NCBI RefSeq assembly: GCF_008086205.1
Contig: NZ_VSKK01000007.1
Span: forward strand, 1 to 53,520
DNA from: Bizionia myxarmorum
GTDB lineage: Bacteria; Bacteroidota; Bacteroidia; Flavobacteriales; Flavobacteriaceae
Length of the DNA: 53,520 bases
Reading direction: 5' to 3'
Shown here: piece by piece, positions 44,927 to 53,414 of the stretch
Layout: each line of letters opens with the position of its first letter
How positions within the stretch are numbered: position 1 is the stretch's first letter
Translations under genes and position numbers: made by a program
The notes under the pieces: model-generated
Told to the model about the DNA's origin: nothing
The model's database searches: none
Seen by the model: the letters and a program-made list of their open reading frames with translations, nothing else

Positions 44927-46975
44927 ATGAAAGACTTTATAAATGCATTATATAGAAATCACGCTTTAGCTTATAAATTGCTGCTTTTTATATCTACTAC
45001 GCTTTTAATAGTGTACTTATTTCCTAAAAGTGGAAAATTTAAGTACAATTTTGAAAGAGGGAAACCCTGGCAGTCTGAAAATTTATATGCGCCTTTTAAT
45101 TTTGCTATAAAAAAGACTGATGAGCAAGTGGCCACGGAAAAGCAAGAGGTAAAAGACAATGTGCCTTTATACTTTAATATTAATCCCGCTGTTCAGAAAA
45201 CGGTTACTACCAATTTTAAGAAGGGCTTTAAAAATGCATTTTCAGATTCTATACCTTATTATAAACGAAACGCCTTAAACCAATCTGGTACCAAAATTTT
45301 AGATGAGCTTTACCGTTTTGGTGTGTTAAGCGATGATATTGAGCATTCAGAAACCAAAAAAGTAATCATTTTAGATGGTCGGGTGGAGAAGGAGCAAACC
45401 CAATTTACCAATCTTACCGAGGAAAATGAGGTTTCTGCTATCATTACTAGAATTTTAGAAGAAGAGGATTTACTATCCTATAAAAATGAATTTACGTCCT
45501 TGTTTTTTGATTTGGTGGAACCCAATTTAGAATTCAATCAGGAGTTTTCTTCACGGGTGCTGCAAGAGGAATTGGAAAAAGTATCCTACACACGCGGCAG
45601 TGTGGAACGGGAAACGCTTATAATTTCTAAAGGTGAAGTAGTTGAAGGCTTAAAATTTCAAATATTAAAATCGTTAGAATCCGAGTATGAATCGCAGGTT
45701 TGGAACAAATCCAATTACAACTGGATTGTGTTTGCTTACACGCTTTTAGTGACGTTGGCTTTACTGATGCTTTTACTTTTTATACGAAAATACCGTTTAT
45801 CCGTTTTTGAAAACAATGTAAAAGTCACCTTTATATTCTTTAACGTGGCGTTTATGGTTTTAATAACGACGCTGGTGGTGAATTATAATTCGCAATACCT
45901 GTATGTGGTGCCTATTTGTATTCTTCCATTAGTTTTAAAAGCCTTCTTTGATTCGCGATTGGGACTTTTTACTCATGTTGTCACGGTTTTATTATTGGGT
46001 CTTATTGTGCCCAATAGTTATGAATATATGTTTCTTCAAATTACGGCGGGAATCGTGACTATTTTAACGGTTTCTGAATTATATAAGCGTGCGAATCTGT
46101 TTATTTCCGTGGCACAAATCACCTTAATATACATTGTGGCGTATTTTGCGTTTTTTGTGATACATGAAGGGAGTGTTGAAACTTTAAAGTGGGAAACTTT
46201 CGGCTTATTTATATTATGTGGGTTAGCAACCTTGTTCGTGCAGCCGTTGATTTATGCCTATGAAAGGCTCTTCGGATTAGTTTCTGATGTGTCACTTTTA
46301 GAATTATCAGATACCAATTCTAAATTACTAAAAGAACTTTCAAATAAAGCACCAGGCACCTTTCACCATTCTTTAAACGTGGCCAATTTAGCCGAAGCTG
46401 CTGCCAATGAAATTGGTGCGAACGCTATGTTGGCTCGTGTTGGCGCTTTGTATCATGATATTGGTAAAATGAAAAACCCGACGTATTTCACTGAAAATCA
46501 AAGTACGGGGATTAATCCGCATGACGAATTATCACCAACTGAAAGTGCCCGAATAATCATTAATCACGTTATTGATGGCATTGAAATAGCCCGAAAAAAC
46601 AATCTTCCAGATCGGGTTATCGATTTTATAAGAACGCATCATGGCACGAGTATGGTTTATTATTTCTATGTGAAAGAAAAGGAAATGAATGAAAACATAG
46701 ATATGGAAGATTTTAGGTATCCTGGTCCCACCCCGTTTAGTAAAGAAACTGCTATTCTAATGATGTGTGATAGTGTGGAAGCCGCTTCCAAGAGTATAAA
46801 AGATCCAACGTCTTCTAAAATTGATGATTTTGTAGAGAATATTCTGAACAAGCAAATGAATGATGAGCAGTTTTTAAATGCGAATATTACCTTCAAGGAA
46901 ATTCAATCTATTAAAAAGGTTTTAAAGCAAAAACTGACTAATATTTTTCATTTACGAATAGAATATCCTGAATAA
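44927..46975 (+). CDS. 7TM-HD phosphohydrolase (PgpH-like c-di-AMP phosphodiesterase)
   Basis: This 682-aa protein starts at the ATG at 44927. One N-terminal membrane helix (residues about 16-32), an extracytoplasmic 7TMR-HDED-like domain of about 220 residues (VKDNVPLYFNINPAVQKTV), seven membrane helices (about 268-460) and a cytoplasmic HD domain follow in order. HD motif is H510-D511 (YHDIGKMKNP), preceded by FHHSLNVANLAEAAA, and followed by IRTHHGTS. Members of this family, such as Listeria PgpH, hydrolyse cyclic di-AMP. No cyclase gene is in the window. It is a single gene, divergent from the thiolase. Confidence 0.9.
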   Translation: MKDFINALYRNHALAYKLLLFISTTLLIVYLFPKSGKFKYNFERGKPWQSENLYAPFNFAIKKTDEQVATEKQEVKDNVPLYFNINPAVQKTVTTNFKKGFKNAFSDSIPYYKRNALNQSGTKILDELYRFGVLSDDIEHSETKKVIILDGRVEKEQTQFTNLTEENEVSAIITRILEEEDLLSYKNEFTSLFFDLVEPNLEFNQEFSSRVLQEELEKVSYTRGSVERETLIISKGEVVEGLKFQILKSLESEYESQVWNKSNYNWIVFAYTLLVTLALLMLLLFIRKYRLSVFENNVKVTFIFFNVAFMVLITTLVVNYNSQYLYVVPICILPLVLKAFFDSRLGLFTHVVTVLLLGLIVPNSYEYMFLQITAGIVTILTVSELYKRANLFISVAQITLIYIVAYFAFFVIHEGSVETLKWETFGLFILCGLATLFVQPLIYAYERLFGLVSDVSLLELSDTNSKLLKELSNKAPGTFHHSLNVANLAEAAANEIGANAMLARVGALYHDIGKMKNPTYFTENQSTGINPHDELSPTESARIIINHVIDGIEIARKNNLPDRVIDFIRTHHGTSMVYYFYVKEKEMNENIDMEDFRYPGPTPFSKETAILMMCDSVEAASKSIKDPTSSKIDDFVENILNKQMNDEQFLNANITFKEIQSIKKVLKQKLTNIFHLRIEYPE

Positions 46976-47035
46976 ATTTGTTAGCCATTTTAGTTTCTGT
47001 TAAACCCTTTAACATTACTTAACATTTAATTCCCT

Positions 47036-47043
47036 TATTTTTG
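47036..47043 (+). promoter_or_regulatory. -7 box of the prolyl oligopeptidase gene
   Basis: tatttttg (TAnnTTTG) lies 30 bp before the ATG at 47074. Confidence 0.45.
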
Positions 47044-47073
47044 GGAGTTACTCAATTAAAACCAAAAACAACC

Positions 47074-49206
47074 ATGAGGAAATCACTAATCTGTGTTTTG
47101 GCGCTGGCAACAGTTGTTGCTTGTAAGGACGACCAAAACAAAATTGAAAAAGAAGACACTAGCATGAAATTAACCTATCCGGAAACGAAAACCGTTGATA
47201 CGGTAACGACCTATTTTGGAAGTGACGTTAAAGATCCGTACCGTTGGCTAGAAGATGATTATGCAGACGATACTAAAGCTTGGGTAAAAGCCCAAAACAA
47301 AGTAACGTTTGATTATTTAGATCAAATTCCTTTTAGAAGCAAGCTTAAAAAGCGCATGGAAACGCTTTGGAATTACGAGAAAATTTCGGCACCATTTAAA
47401 GAAGGTGATTTTTCATACTTCTATAAGAATGATGGCCTTCAAAATCAATCGGTTTTATATAGAAAAGATGCCGAAGGAAATGACGAGGTATTTTTAGATC
47501 CTAACGCGTTTTCAAAAGATGGAACCACGTCTTTAGGTGGATTAAGTTTCACGGAAGATGGTTCTATGGCTGCTTACGCTATTTCCGAAGGTGGAAGTGA
47601 CTGGCGAAAAATTATTGTTTTAAAAGCTGAAAACAAAGAAATTATTGGTGATACTATTATGGATGTGAAATTCAGTGGTATGTCTTGGTATAAAAACGAA
47701 GGTTTTTATTATTCCAGTTATGAGAAGCCAAAAGGTAGCGAGTTATCTGCTAAAACAGATCAGCACCGTTTGTATTATCATAAATTAGGCACGCCGCAAA
47801 GTGATGATACAGTTGTTTTTGGTGATACTGAAAAGAGACGTTATGTTGGTGGTTATGTTACGCAGGATGCTAGTTATTTAGTAATTACGGCGGCAAATTC
47901 TACCTACGGGAATGAATTATATGTAAAGGATTTACGTAAAAACGGACCTATTGTAACCGTTGTTGACAATTTTGAAAGTAGTAATAGTATCTTGGATAAT
48001 GACGGCAACACCTTTTTTGTTGTAACAGATTATGAAGCGGCAAACCAACGGATTGCGAAGTTTACTATTGATAAAGTTGGGCAAGCTAATTGGAAAGATG
48101 TGATTGCTGAAACAGAAAATGTATTATCGGTTTCTAAAGGTTCTGGTTATATTTTTGCTGAATACATGAAAGATGCCGTTTCGGTAATAAAACAATATAA
48201 ATTTGATGGCACTCTAGTACGCGATGTTACCTTACCAGGCCTTGGTTCTGTTGGTGGATTTAGTGGTAAAAAAGAAGATACGACTTTGTATTTCTCATTT
48301 ACCAATTATACAGCTCCAGGAACTATTTATTCTTATAATCCTGAAACGGGCGAATCTACTATTTATGATAAACCAGAAATTGATTTCAAATCGGATGATT
48401 ATGAGTCTAAACAAGTGTTTTATAATTCCAAAGATGGCACTAAAGTACCGATGATTATTACCTTTAAGAAAGGGACCGAATTAAACGGAAAAAACCCGAC
48501 GATGCTTTATGCTTATGGTGGTTTCAATATTAGTTTAACGCCTTCTTTTAGTATTGCCAATGCTGTTTGGTTAGAAAATGGCGGTGTGTATGCGGTTGCT
48601 AATTTACGTGGTGGTGGCGAATACGGTAAAAAATGGCATAACGCGGGAACGCAAATGCAAAAGCAAAATGTGTTTGATGATTTTATTGCCGCCGCTGAAT
48701 ACTTGATTAAAGAAAACTATACATCATCAGATTATTTGGCTATTAAAGGTGGAAGTAACGGTGGTTTATTGGTTGGCGCTACGATGACGCAGCGTCCAGA
48801 TTTAATGAAAGTGGCAATTCCACAGGTTGGGGTTTTAGATATGTTGCGTTACCATACCTTTACTGCAGGTGCTGGTTGGGCTTTTGATTACGGAACATCT
48901 GAACAAAACAAGGAGATGTTTGAATATATTAAAGCCTATTCTCCGGTTCATAATGTGAAAGCGGGTGTAGAATATCCGGCGACTTTGGTTACGACAGGTG
49001 ATCATGATGATCGAGTGGTACCAGCGCATAGTTTTAAATTTGCTGCTGAATTACAAGCTAAACAAACGGGTAATAATCCAACATTAATTAGAATTGAAGT
49101 GAATGCTGGCCATGGTGCAGGAAAATCGACTGAAGCGACTATTAATGAGCAAGTGGATATTCAGGCTTTTGCACTTTATAATATGGGTGTTAAGGAATTG
49201 AAATAA
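47074..49206 (+). CDS. Prolyl oligopeptidase (S9A) lipoprotein
   Basis: This 710-aa protein starts at the ATG at 47074, which opens a lipoprotein signal (MRKSLICVLALATVVAC, Cys 17). A seven-bladed propeller domain (about residues 80-430) precedes an alpha/beta hydrolase domain. The catalytic triad is S561 (GGSNGGLLVG), D645 (DHDDRVVP) and H680 (NAGHGAGKS). It cleaves short peptides after proline. The lipid anchor puts it in the envelope, so it probably processes peptides in the periplasm or at the outer membrane. It stands alone, closed by a terminator. Confidence 0.93.
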   Translation: MRKSLICVLALATVVACKDDQNKIEKEDTSMKLTYPETKTVDTVTTYFGSDVKDPYRWLEDDYADDTKAWVKAQNKVTFDYLDQIPFRSKLKKRMETLWNYEKISAPFKEGDFSYFYKNDGLQNQSVLYRKDAEGNDEVFLDPNAFSKDGTTSLGGLSFTEDGSMAAYAISEGGSDWRKIIVLKAENKEIIGDTIMDVKFSGMSWYKNEGFYYSSYEKPKGSELSAKTDQHRLYYHKLGTPQSDDTVVFGDTEKRRYVGGYVTQDASYLVITAANSTYGNELYVKDLRKNGPIVTVVDNFESSNSILDNDGNTFFVVTDYEAANQRIAKFTIDKVGQANWKDVIAETENVLSVSKGSGYIFAEYMKDAVSVIKQYKFDGTLVRDVTLPGLGSVGGFSGKKEDTTLYFSFTNYTAPGTIYSYNPETGESTIYDKPEIDFKSDDYESKQVFYNSKDGTKVPMIITFKKGTELNGKNPTMLYAYGGFNISLTPSFSIANAVWLENGGVYAVANLRGGGEYGKKWHNAGTQMQKQNVFDDFIAAAEYLIKENYTSSDYLAIKGGSNGGLLVGATMTQRPDLMKVAIPQVGVLDMLRYHTFTAGAGWAFDYGTSEQNKEMFEYIKAYSPVHNVKAGVEYPATLVTTGDHDDRVVPAHSFKFAAELQAKQTGNNPTLIRIEVNAGHGAGKSTEATINEQVDIQAFALYNMGVKELK

Positions 49207-49232
49207 GTAATTTGATGTTTTAATTTATAGAG

Positions 49233-49262
49233 AAAGCCCAGACTTATGTTTGGGCTTTTTTT
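49233..49262 (+). terminator. Terminator of the prolyl oligopeptidase gene
   Basis: aagcccagac pairs with gtttgggctt across a 4-nt loop (ttat), followed by a run of T, 27 bp after the stop. Confidence 0.9.
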
Positions 49263-49274
49263 GTTTACGTGTAA

Positions 49275-49462
49275 AGTCAGGAGATTTGTTAATGAAGTTA
49301 AGAGATTTGTTAATGAAGTTAGGAGATATGTTAATGAAGTCAGGAGATTTGTTAATGAAGTTAAGAGATATGTTAATGAAGTTAAGAGATTTGTTAATGA
49401 AGTTAGGAGATATGTTAATGAAGTTGAGAGATTTGTTAATGAAGTTAGGAACTTTACAAATG
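49275..49462. repeat. 21-bp minisatellite, eight full copies plus one partial
   Basis: Eight head-to-tail copies of agttaagagatttgttaatga-type units start at 49275, 49296, 49317, 49338, 49359, 49380, 49401 and 49422. A ninth decays at 49443-49462. Copies vary at positions 4-6 (tca, taa, tag or tga after ag) and at position 11 (t or a). The period of 21 leaves several frames open on both strands. These give spurious heptad-repeat peptides (VNEVRRF on +, FINKSLN on -). The array lies between a terminator and a convergent gene. No known role. Confidence 0.9.
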
Positions 49463-49664
49463 TGGAAGGGAGAAGTATAAATAGGGGTTTGAAAATATAA
49501 ATGGCACATGCTATGTTTGCTTACTTGGATGCTATTCCTTAAAGTATGACTGTTAATTTTGTGAAAATTGTAGCATGCTTTTAATAAGATGATAAGGGAA
49601 TTATCAGGCTACGACTGCCTGCCTTATGACAGACAGAAGCCTAACCTAATAGTTAACGTGGTTT

Positions 49665-50393
49665 TTATTTCACTTTTACCAATTGTATACCTTTAACTTG
49701 TGCGAATTCTTCGCTTGTTGCACCAAAAACAGACTTGACGTATTTTTTTACATCTGCTGATACATCCACTAATCCGGCGTCTTTTGCGTATAGTATTTTA
49801 TTTCTATCTAAACGGGCGTTGCTGACTTGAGCATAGGCTTTTGAAACGTTTTCATTGGCATCTTTTAGTTCTTGAAGTTTGGTTTGAAGGGTTGTTATTT
49901 TTAAATCGGTTTCGTTTGGGGTGTAACTTGGTTCGGAATCTAGGACGGAAATCATACCTTCAAAGTGTTGGATTAATTGGTCATAGGATTGTTGGCTGGA
50001 ACTAATTGTTTTGGGTACGGGTTGGTTTGGATCTAGGGGTTCGACTTTTTTGGATGCGCGTTGGCCTTGAATTTTTCGATTAAAACTTTTTGCGTCTTCT
50101 ACTTTTTCTTCACCGGCATTGGTTGTTGCGAGTGCATTTACCAAACGGGTTGCCAATGGGCGCATATCACTAAAAACTTCCATACGCTGATTTACGGCGT
50201 TATTATAGGCGGTGTTTTTGGTTATAACGCCATTTAAACCTGCGCTTGCTTGGTTGTAAAGTGCTTCGAGTTGTGGTGGTTTTAGGCTTGTTTTTGATGG
50301 ATTGTAGTTTGCGCCGTAGCCATTTACAAACGCCATAAGGTCTTGAAAGTTCGCTACATTTTTAGCGTGTCCTACTTCTGATGTTGATGCCAT
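49665..50393 (-). CDS. Conserved hypothetical protein, helical
   Basis: This 242-aa protein has no signal peptide. It is strongly alpha-helical, with Ala/Asn/Gln/Glu-rich stretches (ALYNQASAGLNGVITKNTAY, LQTKLQELKDANENVSKAYA) that suggest coiled coils around residues 65-110 and 160-205. A Pro-rich linker (VEPLDPNQPVPKTISSS) sits between. Such proteins occur in several Bacteroidetes but have no assigned role that I know. It lies alone between the minisatellite and the terminator at 50497. Confidence 0.7.
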   Translation of the reverse strand: MASTSEVGHAKNVANFQDLMAFVNGYGANYNPSKTSLKPPQLEALYNQASAGLNGVITKNTAYNNAVNQRMEVFSDMRPLATRLVNALATTNAGEEKVEDAKSFNRKIQGQRASKKVEPLDPNQPVPKTISSSQQSYDQLIQHFEGMISVLDSEPSYTPNETDLKITTLQTKLQELKDANENVSKAYAQVSNARLDRNKILYAKDAGLVDVSADVKKYVKSVFGATSEEFAQVKGIQLVKVK

Positions 50394-50496
50394 GTTGTTG
50401 ATTTTTAGATGTTAATGTTTTTAAATGTAATGATTAAATCATTACGGAACTCCGTAAATGTTGCTATGGCCTAATTATTTTTTTGTTTTAGGGGCA

Positions 50497-50533
50497 TAAA
50501 AAAACCTGCCAACATACTATATGTTGACAGGTT
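50497..50533 (-). terminator. Terminator of the 148-aa lipoprotein gene
   Basis: Stem of 14 bp (50503-50516 with 50520-50533, one wobble) with a 3-nt loop. On the minus strand it is followed by a T run (50502-50497), 25 bp after the stop. Confidence 0.88.
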
Positions 50534-50557
50534 TGGGGTTATTTATTTTATTTAAGT

Positions 50558-51004
50558 TTATTGTACTTTTTCTGCGGAATAGCCTGCGGTAGTTAAATCG
50601 CCATCCCTATCAAATAATGTTAAATTCATGTCTTTATCTACGCGGTAATACTCGCCATATTTATTTTTATCTATAAAATAATCGTTTCCTTTTTTATTTA
50701 GGACTTCAATTTTATGGGCACCTTCTGGAATTACGGCGTAATATTCGGTGCCGTTGGTGTAGATTTCAAATGGAAAATCTTCGTCCACTATGAGGGTGTT
50801 GGTTATTTTCCATTTTCCAAATAGGGTATAATCTGCTTTTAGATTATCATAGGTTAGAGCTGGGCTTGTAGCGGCAGGGGTTTCTTGAATGGGTGTTTCT
50901 ACGGTTTCCATTTCTGGAAGGTCTATGTCTTCTTGTTTCGGGTCGTTTTTACAGGCAGTAAGAAGGGTTAGGGAAAGGGCTATGAGGAACAATTTGTTTT
51001 TCAT
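50558..51004 (-). CDS. Small lipoprotein of unknown function
   Basis: This 148-aa protein has a lipoprotein signal (MKNKLFLIALSLTLLTAC, Cys 18). An acidic, Pro/Thr-rich linker follows (EDIDLPEMETVETPIQETPA), then a small beta-rich domain (FEIYTNGTEYYAVIPEGAHK, KYGEYYRVDKDMNLTLFDRD). The linker is typical for surface-held lipoproteins, where it spaces the domain from the membrane. No named family recognised. It has its own terminator at 50497 and precedes the accessory region. Confidence 0.75.
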   Translation of the reverse strand: MKNKLFLIALSLTLLTACKNDPKQEDIDLPEMETVETPIQETPAATSPALTYDNLKADYTLFGKWKITNTLIVDEDFPFEIYTNGTEYYAVIPEGAHKIEVLNKKGNDYFIDKNKYGEYYRVDKDMNLTLFDRDGDLTTAGYSAEKVQ

Positions 51005-51143
51005 TTTTTTTGAGTGTTGGATTATTTTGAATGTTGTTGAAACAAATTTAGTGAATAAGAAGCTGATATAAGATTTGGGAGGGTCTTAGTTGGTAGGCTT
51101 GTATTAGCAATTAATTTTGTGGGGTGTTTTGCATAGTTATTAT

Positions 51144-52316
51144 TTAATCCTTATTATCAAGTGTTTCATCAATTAGTGTTAATCCAAACATAATTTCTTT
51201 TGTTAAATCCTTTAAAGTAACCTCTGTATTTCTTTTACTAGTGTTAAATTTTAGATTTATCGGTGGCCAATTCATTATTTCCTTTAACATTTCTGCGGTT
51301 GAATTCATTGCATATTCCATTGAATCTCGAAAAGCTATTGTATTTGATTCAATGTCGTATTCATCAATACCGCTATAAGATTTCAAAGTCAGAAATATAT
51401 CAGATGTTACTTTGCCAACCTCTTTAAGATTTTCAGAAAAATCAGGTAATTCAGAGTTGATTTCATCGTTAAAATCGTCTAATTCTTTAGACAGTCGATT
51501 CACAACTTTTTTTGCTCTTGATAATTTTAGTCTAGTATCTTTAATATTATTTGCTTGATTTATTTCTTCTGTACCTTTATTTAAATTAGTTGTTAGTTTT
51601 TCAAGATATTCTGTCATTTTTGTTAAATTAAGAGTGATTTTATCGAAACACTCATATCCATTTTTATTAATCTCAAAGATGTCTATATCTCCAAAATTAC
51701 CTTTGGTTGAGTTTTCGATTTCATCTATTAATGAGACTATGTTTTGATATTTAACATCTTTTTTAGGTAAAATTATTTCTGTTGAACTTTGATTAAGTTC
51801 TTGTTTATCAATAAATTTATCTTTTATTAAGCTAGATAAATTTAATCGAAATAAAGTCTCAAACTTCTCAATACTTTCAAACTCTTTGTATAGAAGTTTA
51901 TTAGAAAGTTCTTTTTTAAATAACATAACATCATCTAGTTCCGATGTATTTATAGCATTCAAGTTATTAGGTGTAGCAGTTTTAAAGTATATTAATTGTT
52001 GTTTTTCTGGGTTTTTTATTGCTCTATTAATTTCTTCTACAGTTCCTGATTTGTCTCTTTTGGTTGGTGTTCCTAACTTCATCCACAATATTCCAATTAA
52101 TATATCATAATCAATCTGATTATTTATTATTTCTTGTCCATCTTCTCCAACATCAGTGTAGGTGTCTTCGTTCCAGTGAACAATCTGTATTGAGAAACTG
52201 CTTATCTTACCAAAGGTTTTATTAAATTCCTTTACTATTACTTCAATGGAATTTAGTTCGTCTTTGATATCTCCAGGACAAGATATAAATAGATTTATTT
52301 GTTTGATTTCTTTCAA
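51144..52316 (-). CDS. DUF4062/TIR-like N-terminal domain protein, suspected defence or signalling effector
   Basis: This 390-aa protein has an N-terminal domain (residues 1-115) with the pattern NLFISCPGDIKDELNSIEVI, IQIVHWNEDTYTDVGEDGQE, NNQIDYDILIGILWMKLGTP and SGTVEEINRAI. This is the layout of DUF4062-type TIR-like domains, which are found as effectors in STAND NTPases and antiphage systems. Residues about 175-390 are mostly helical with coiled-coil character (EYLEKLTTNLNKGTEEINQA, KVVNRLSKELDDFNDEINSE), possibly for oligomerisation or sensing. There is no NTPase domain and no signal peptide. The gene is AT-rich, follows a hairpin element on its 5' side and neighbours an AbiC-like gene. 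Enzymatic activity is unproven. Confidence 0.7.
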   Translation of the reverse strand: MKEIKQINLFISCPGDIKDELNSIEVIVKEFNKTFGKISSFSIQIVHWNEDTYTDVGEDGQEIINNQIDYDILIGILWMKLGTPTKRDKSGTVEEINRAIKNPEKQQLIYFKTATPNNLNAINTSELDDVMLFKKELSNKLLYKEFESIEKFETLFRLNLSSLIKDKFIDKQELNQSSTEIILPKKDVKYQNIVSLIDEIENSTKGNFGDIDIFEINKNGYECFDKITLNLTKMTEYLEKLTTNLNKGTEEINQANNIKDTRLKLSRAKKVVNRLSKELDDFNDEINSELPDFSENLKEVGKVTSDIFLTLKSYSGIDEYDIESNTIAFRDSMEYAMNSTAEMLKEIMNWPPINLKFNTSKRNTEVTLKDLTKEIMFGLTLIDETLDNKD

Positions 52317-52415
52317 TTACTATTTCAAGTTTGAATTAATATTAAATTTTAGTTTTCTTATTTGTAAAATGTACTTTTGAAATATGTCTTGTTGGGTTTG
52401 CTGTGTTAATTATTT

Positions 52416-52610
52416 CCAACGTCTCGTATATGAAACGTAGCGTGTAAAAAGACGTTATCGTTTCGGATTATACACGAGCCGAATTTTTATTTTTTATGTT
52501 TAACTTTTATTTTCTAAATATACAAAAATAAAAATTTGGCGAACTTAATAAAGAAGCGAAAACCTCTTGTAAAGCCTGTTTTAGCTATGTTTTATATACA
52601 TTGTTGCCAG
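52416..52610. repeat. 195-bp hairpin-forming intergenic element
   Basis: Three nested or adjacent stems are visible. The outer arm gtatatgaaacgtagc (52426-52441) faces gctatgttttatatac (52584-52599), 14 of 16 pairs, and ccaac (52416-52420) faces gttgcc (52603-52608). An inner side hairpin is cgtgta (52441-52446)/tacacg (52471-52476). The core stem pairs 52478-52494 (gccgaatttttattttt) with 52524-52540, 16 of 17 pairs. It lies between the AbiC-like and DUF4062-like genes. Its ends resemble those around the 13.1-kb lipoprotein gene. Confidence 0.7.
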
Positions 52611-52617
52611 CTGTGCT

Positions 52618-53295
52618 TTATCCTAAATTTGATTGTATGTTATTTATTAATTCTATCAATTTAAATGGTATTCCGTTATGTTTCTCGCCACAAACCGAAC
52701 AAGGTGCTGCTACAGATTCAAATGACACGTGAGGTAACACAAATGATTCTAAATGAAAATGAATTAATTCTCTGAAATATTCTTTATCCTCAATTTCAAT
52801 ATCAGCTTTATTGACTTGTTTTATAAACATATTTTCCAATCTAAATATGGCATTTAGTTCAGCAATTTTTCCCTTATCAAAAATTGAATCGTCGTGAGCT
52901 ATTTTTCTTTCCATTTTTGAAAGTTCAGCTAAAATTTTTATTATACCACCATTTCCGTTAGACTTTGTGTATTCAAAATTATCTATAGCTTGAAGAAAAT
53001 ATTTATATAAATCTGAAATGTAACTTAACTTTCTTTTAGTCCTTTCATCTGCTTTTTGTTCGGTTATCTGTCCTTGAATTATTTCGTTTGCATTGATTTG
53101 TGCTTTAAGTGCTAAATAAACTAATATCGCACCAATAATTCCAGTTATTGGCGCCGTAATTCCTCCAATAGTATCTCCAATTTGCCCAGTATTAGTAAAT
53201 GAGACTATTCCGTATTGAGTAAATATTAATGGCGCTAATAAAATCAATGTGATTCCAAGAATTAATATAAAAAATGCTAATCTTGATAATTTCAT
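52618..53295 (-). CDS. AbiC-like phage abortive infection membrane protein
   Basis: This 225-aa protein has two N-terminal membrane helices (residues about 5-27 and 42-64) separated by FTNTGQIGDTIGGITAPITG, followed by ALKAQINANEIIQGQITEQK. That order (two helices with a GxIGD-type loop, then a charged helical cytoplasmic part) is characteristic of the putative AbiC family (putAbiC), proteins linked to phage abortive infection. A CSVCGEKH zinc-ribbon-like remnant sits near residues 202-209. It is bracketed by inverted motifs (52584-52610 and 53316-53342) and lies next to a tRNA-like 3' end. Phage resistance is inference from family and context. Confidence 0.72.
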   Translation of the reverse strand: MKLSRLAFFILILGITLILLAPLIFTQYGIVSFTNTGQIGDTIGGITAPITGIIGAILVYLALKAQINANEIIQGQITEQKADERTKRKLSYISDLYKYFLQAIDNFEYTKSNGNGGIIKILAELSKMERKIAHDDSIFDKGKIAELNAIFRLENMFIKQVNKADIEIEDKEYFRELIHFHLESFVLPHVSFESVAAPCSVCGEKHNGIPFKLIELINNIQSNLG

Positions 53296-53315
53296 TCTAT
53301 CTCATATTTTTTTTT

Positions 53316-53342
53316 GCATTACTGGCAACATTTATATTATTA
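53316..53342 (-). repeat. Inverted flanking motif upstream of the AbiC-like gene
   Basis: The + strand reads gcattactggcaaca then tttatatt, about 20 bp upstream of the ATG at 53295. On the minus strand this is atataaatgttgccagtaat, matching the layout atataacgagttggcaataa upstream of the 13.1-kb lipoprotein. Its partner is gttgccagctgtgc (52603-52616) at the other end of the gene. Confidence 0.55.
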
Positions 53343-53395
53343 TTTCTTTTTTTATACCCATTTGGCCGCTCCGACCAAAAAGAAAAGTTTGAACT

Positions 53396-53414
53396 TGGTG
53401 GGCTCCGGATCAGT
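53396..53414 (-). tRNA. Probable 3' fragment of a tRNA gene (cut at the contig end)
   Basis: On the minus strand the 19 bases read actgatcc-ggagccc-acca. This fits a tRNA 3' end: the last T-loop bases (ACT), the T-stem 3' strand (GATCC), a 7-nt acceptor strand (GGAGCCC), discriminator A and encoded CCA. The 5' part of the tRNA would lie beyond 53414, where the sequence instead runs into a poly-A tract. The anticodon is therefore unknown. Confidence 0.5.

Noticed and set aside
49246-49509. Frames of 76-94 codons over the 21-bp repeats, on both strands
   Set aside because: All follow from the 21-bp period, which leaves frames open by chance. Three overlapping frames are equally long, and the + ones begin inside a terminator.
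49604-49640. Small inverted repeat ctgcctg/cagacag
   Set aside because: Short and with a mismatch; no T run or gene end next to it, so no function can be assigned.
52416-52610. Canonical integron attC site
   Set aside because: The element has hairpin symmetry, but I do not find proper RYYYAAC/GTTRRRY core sites with L and R box spacing, and no integrase gene is in the window.
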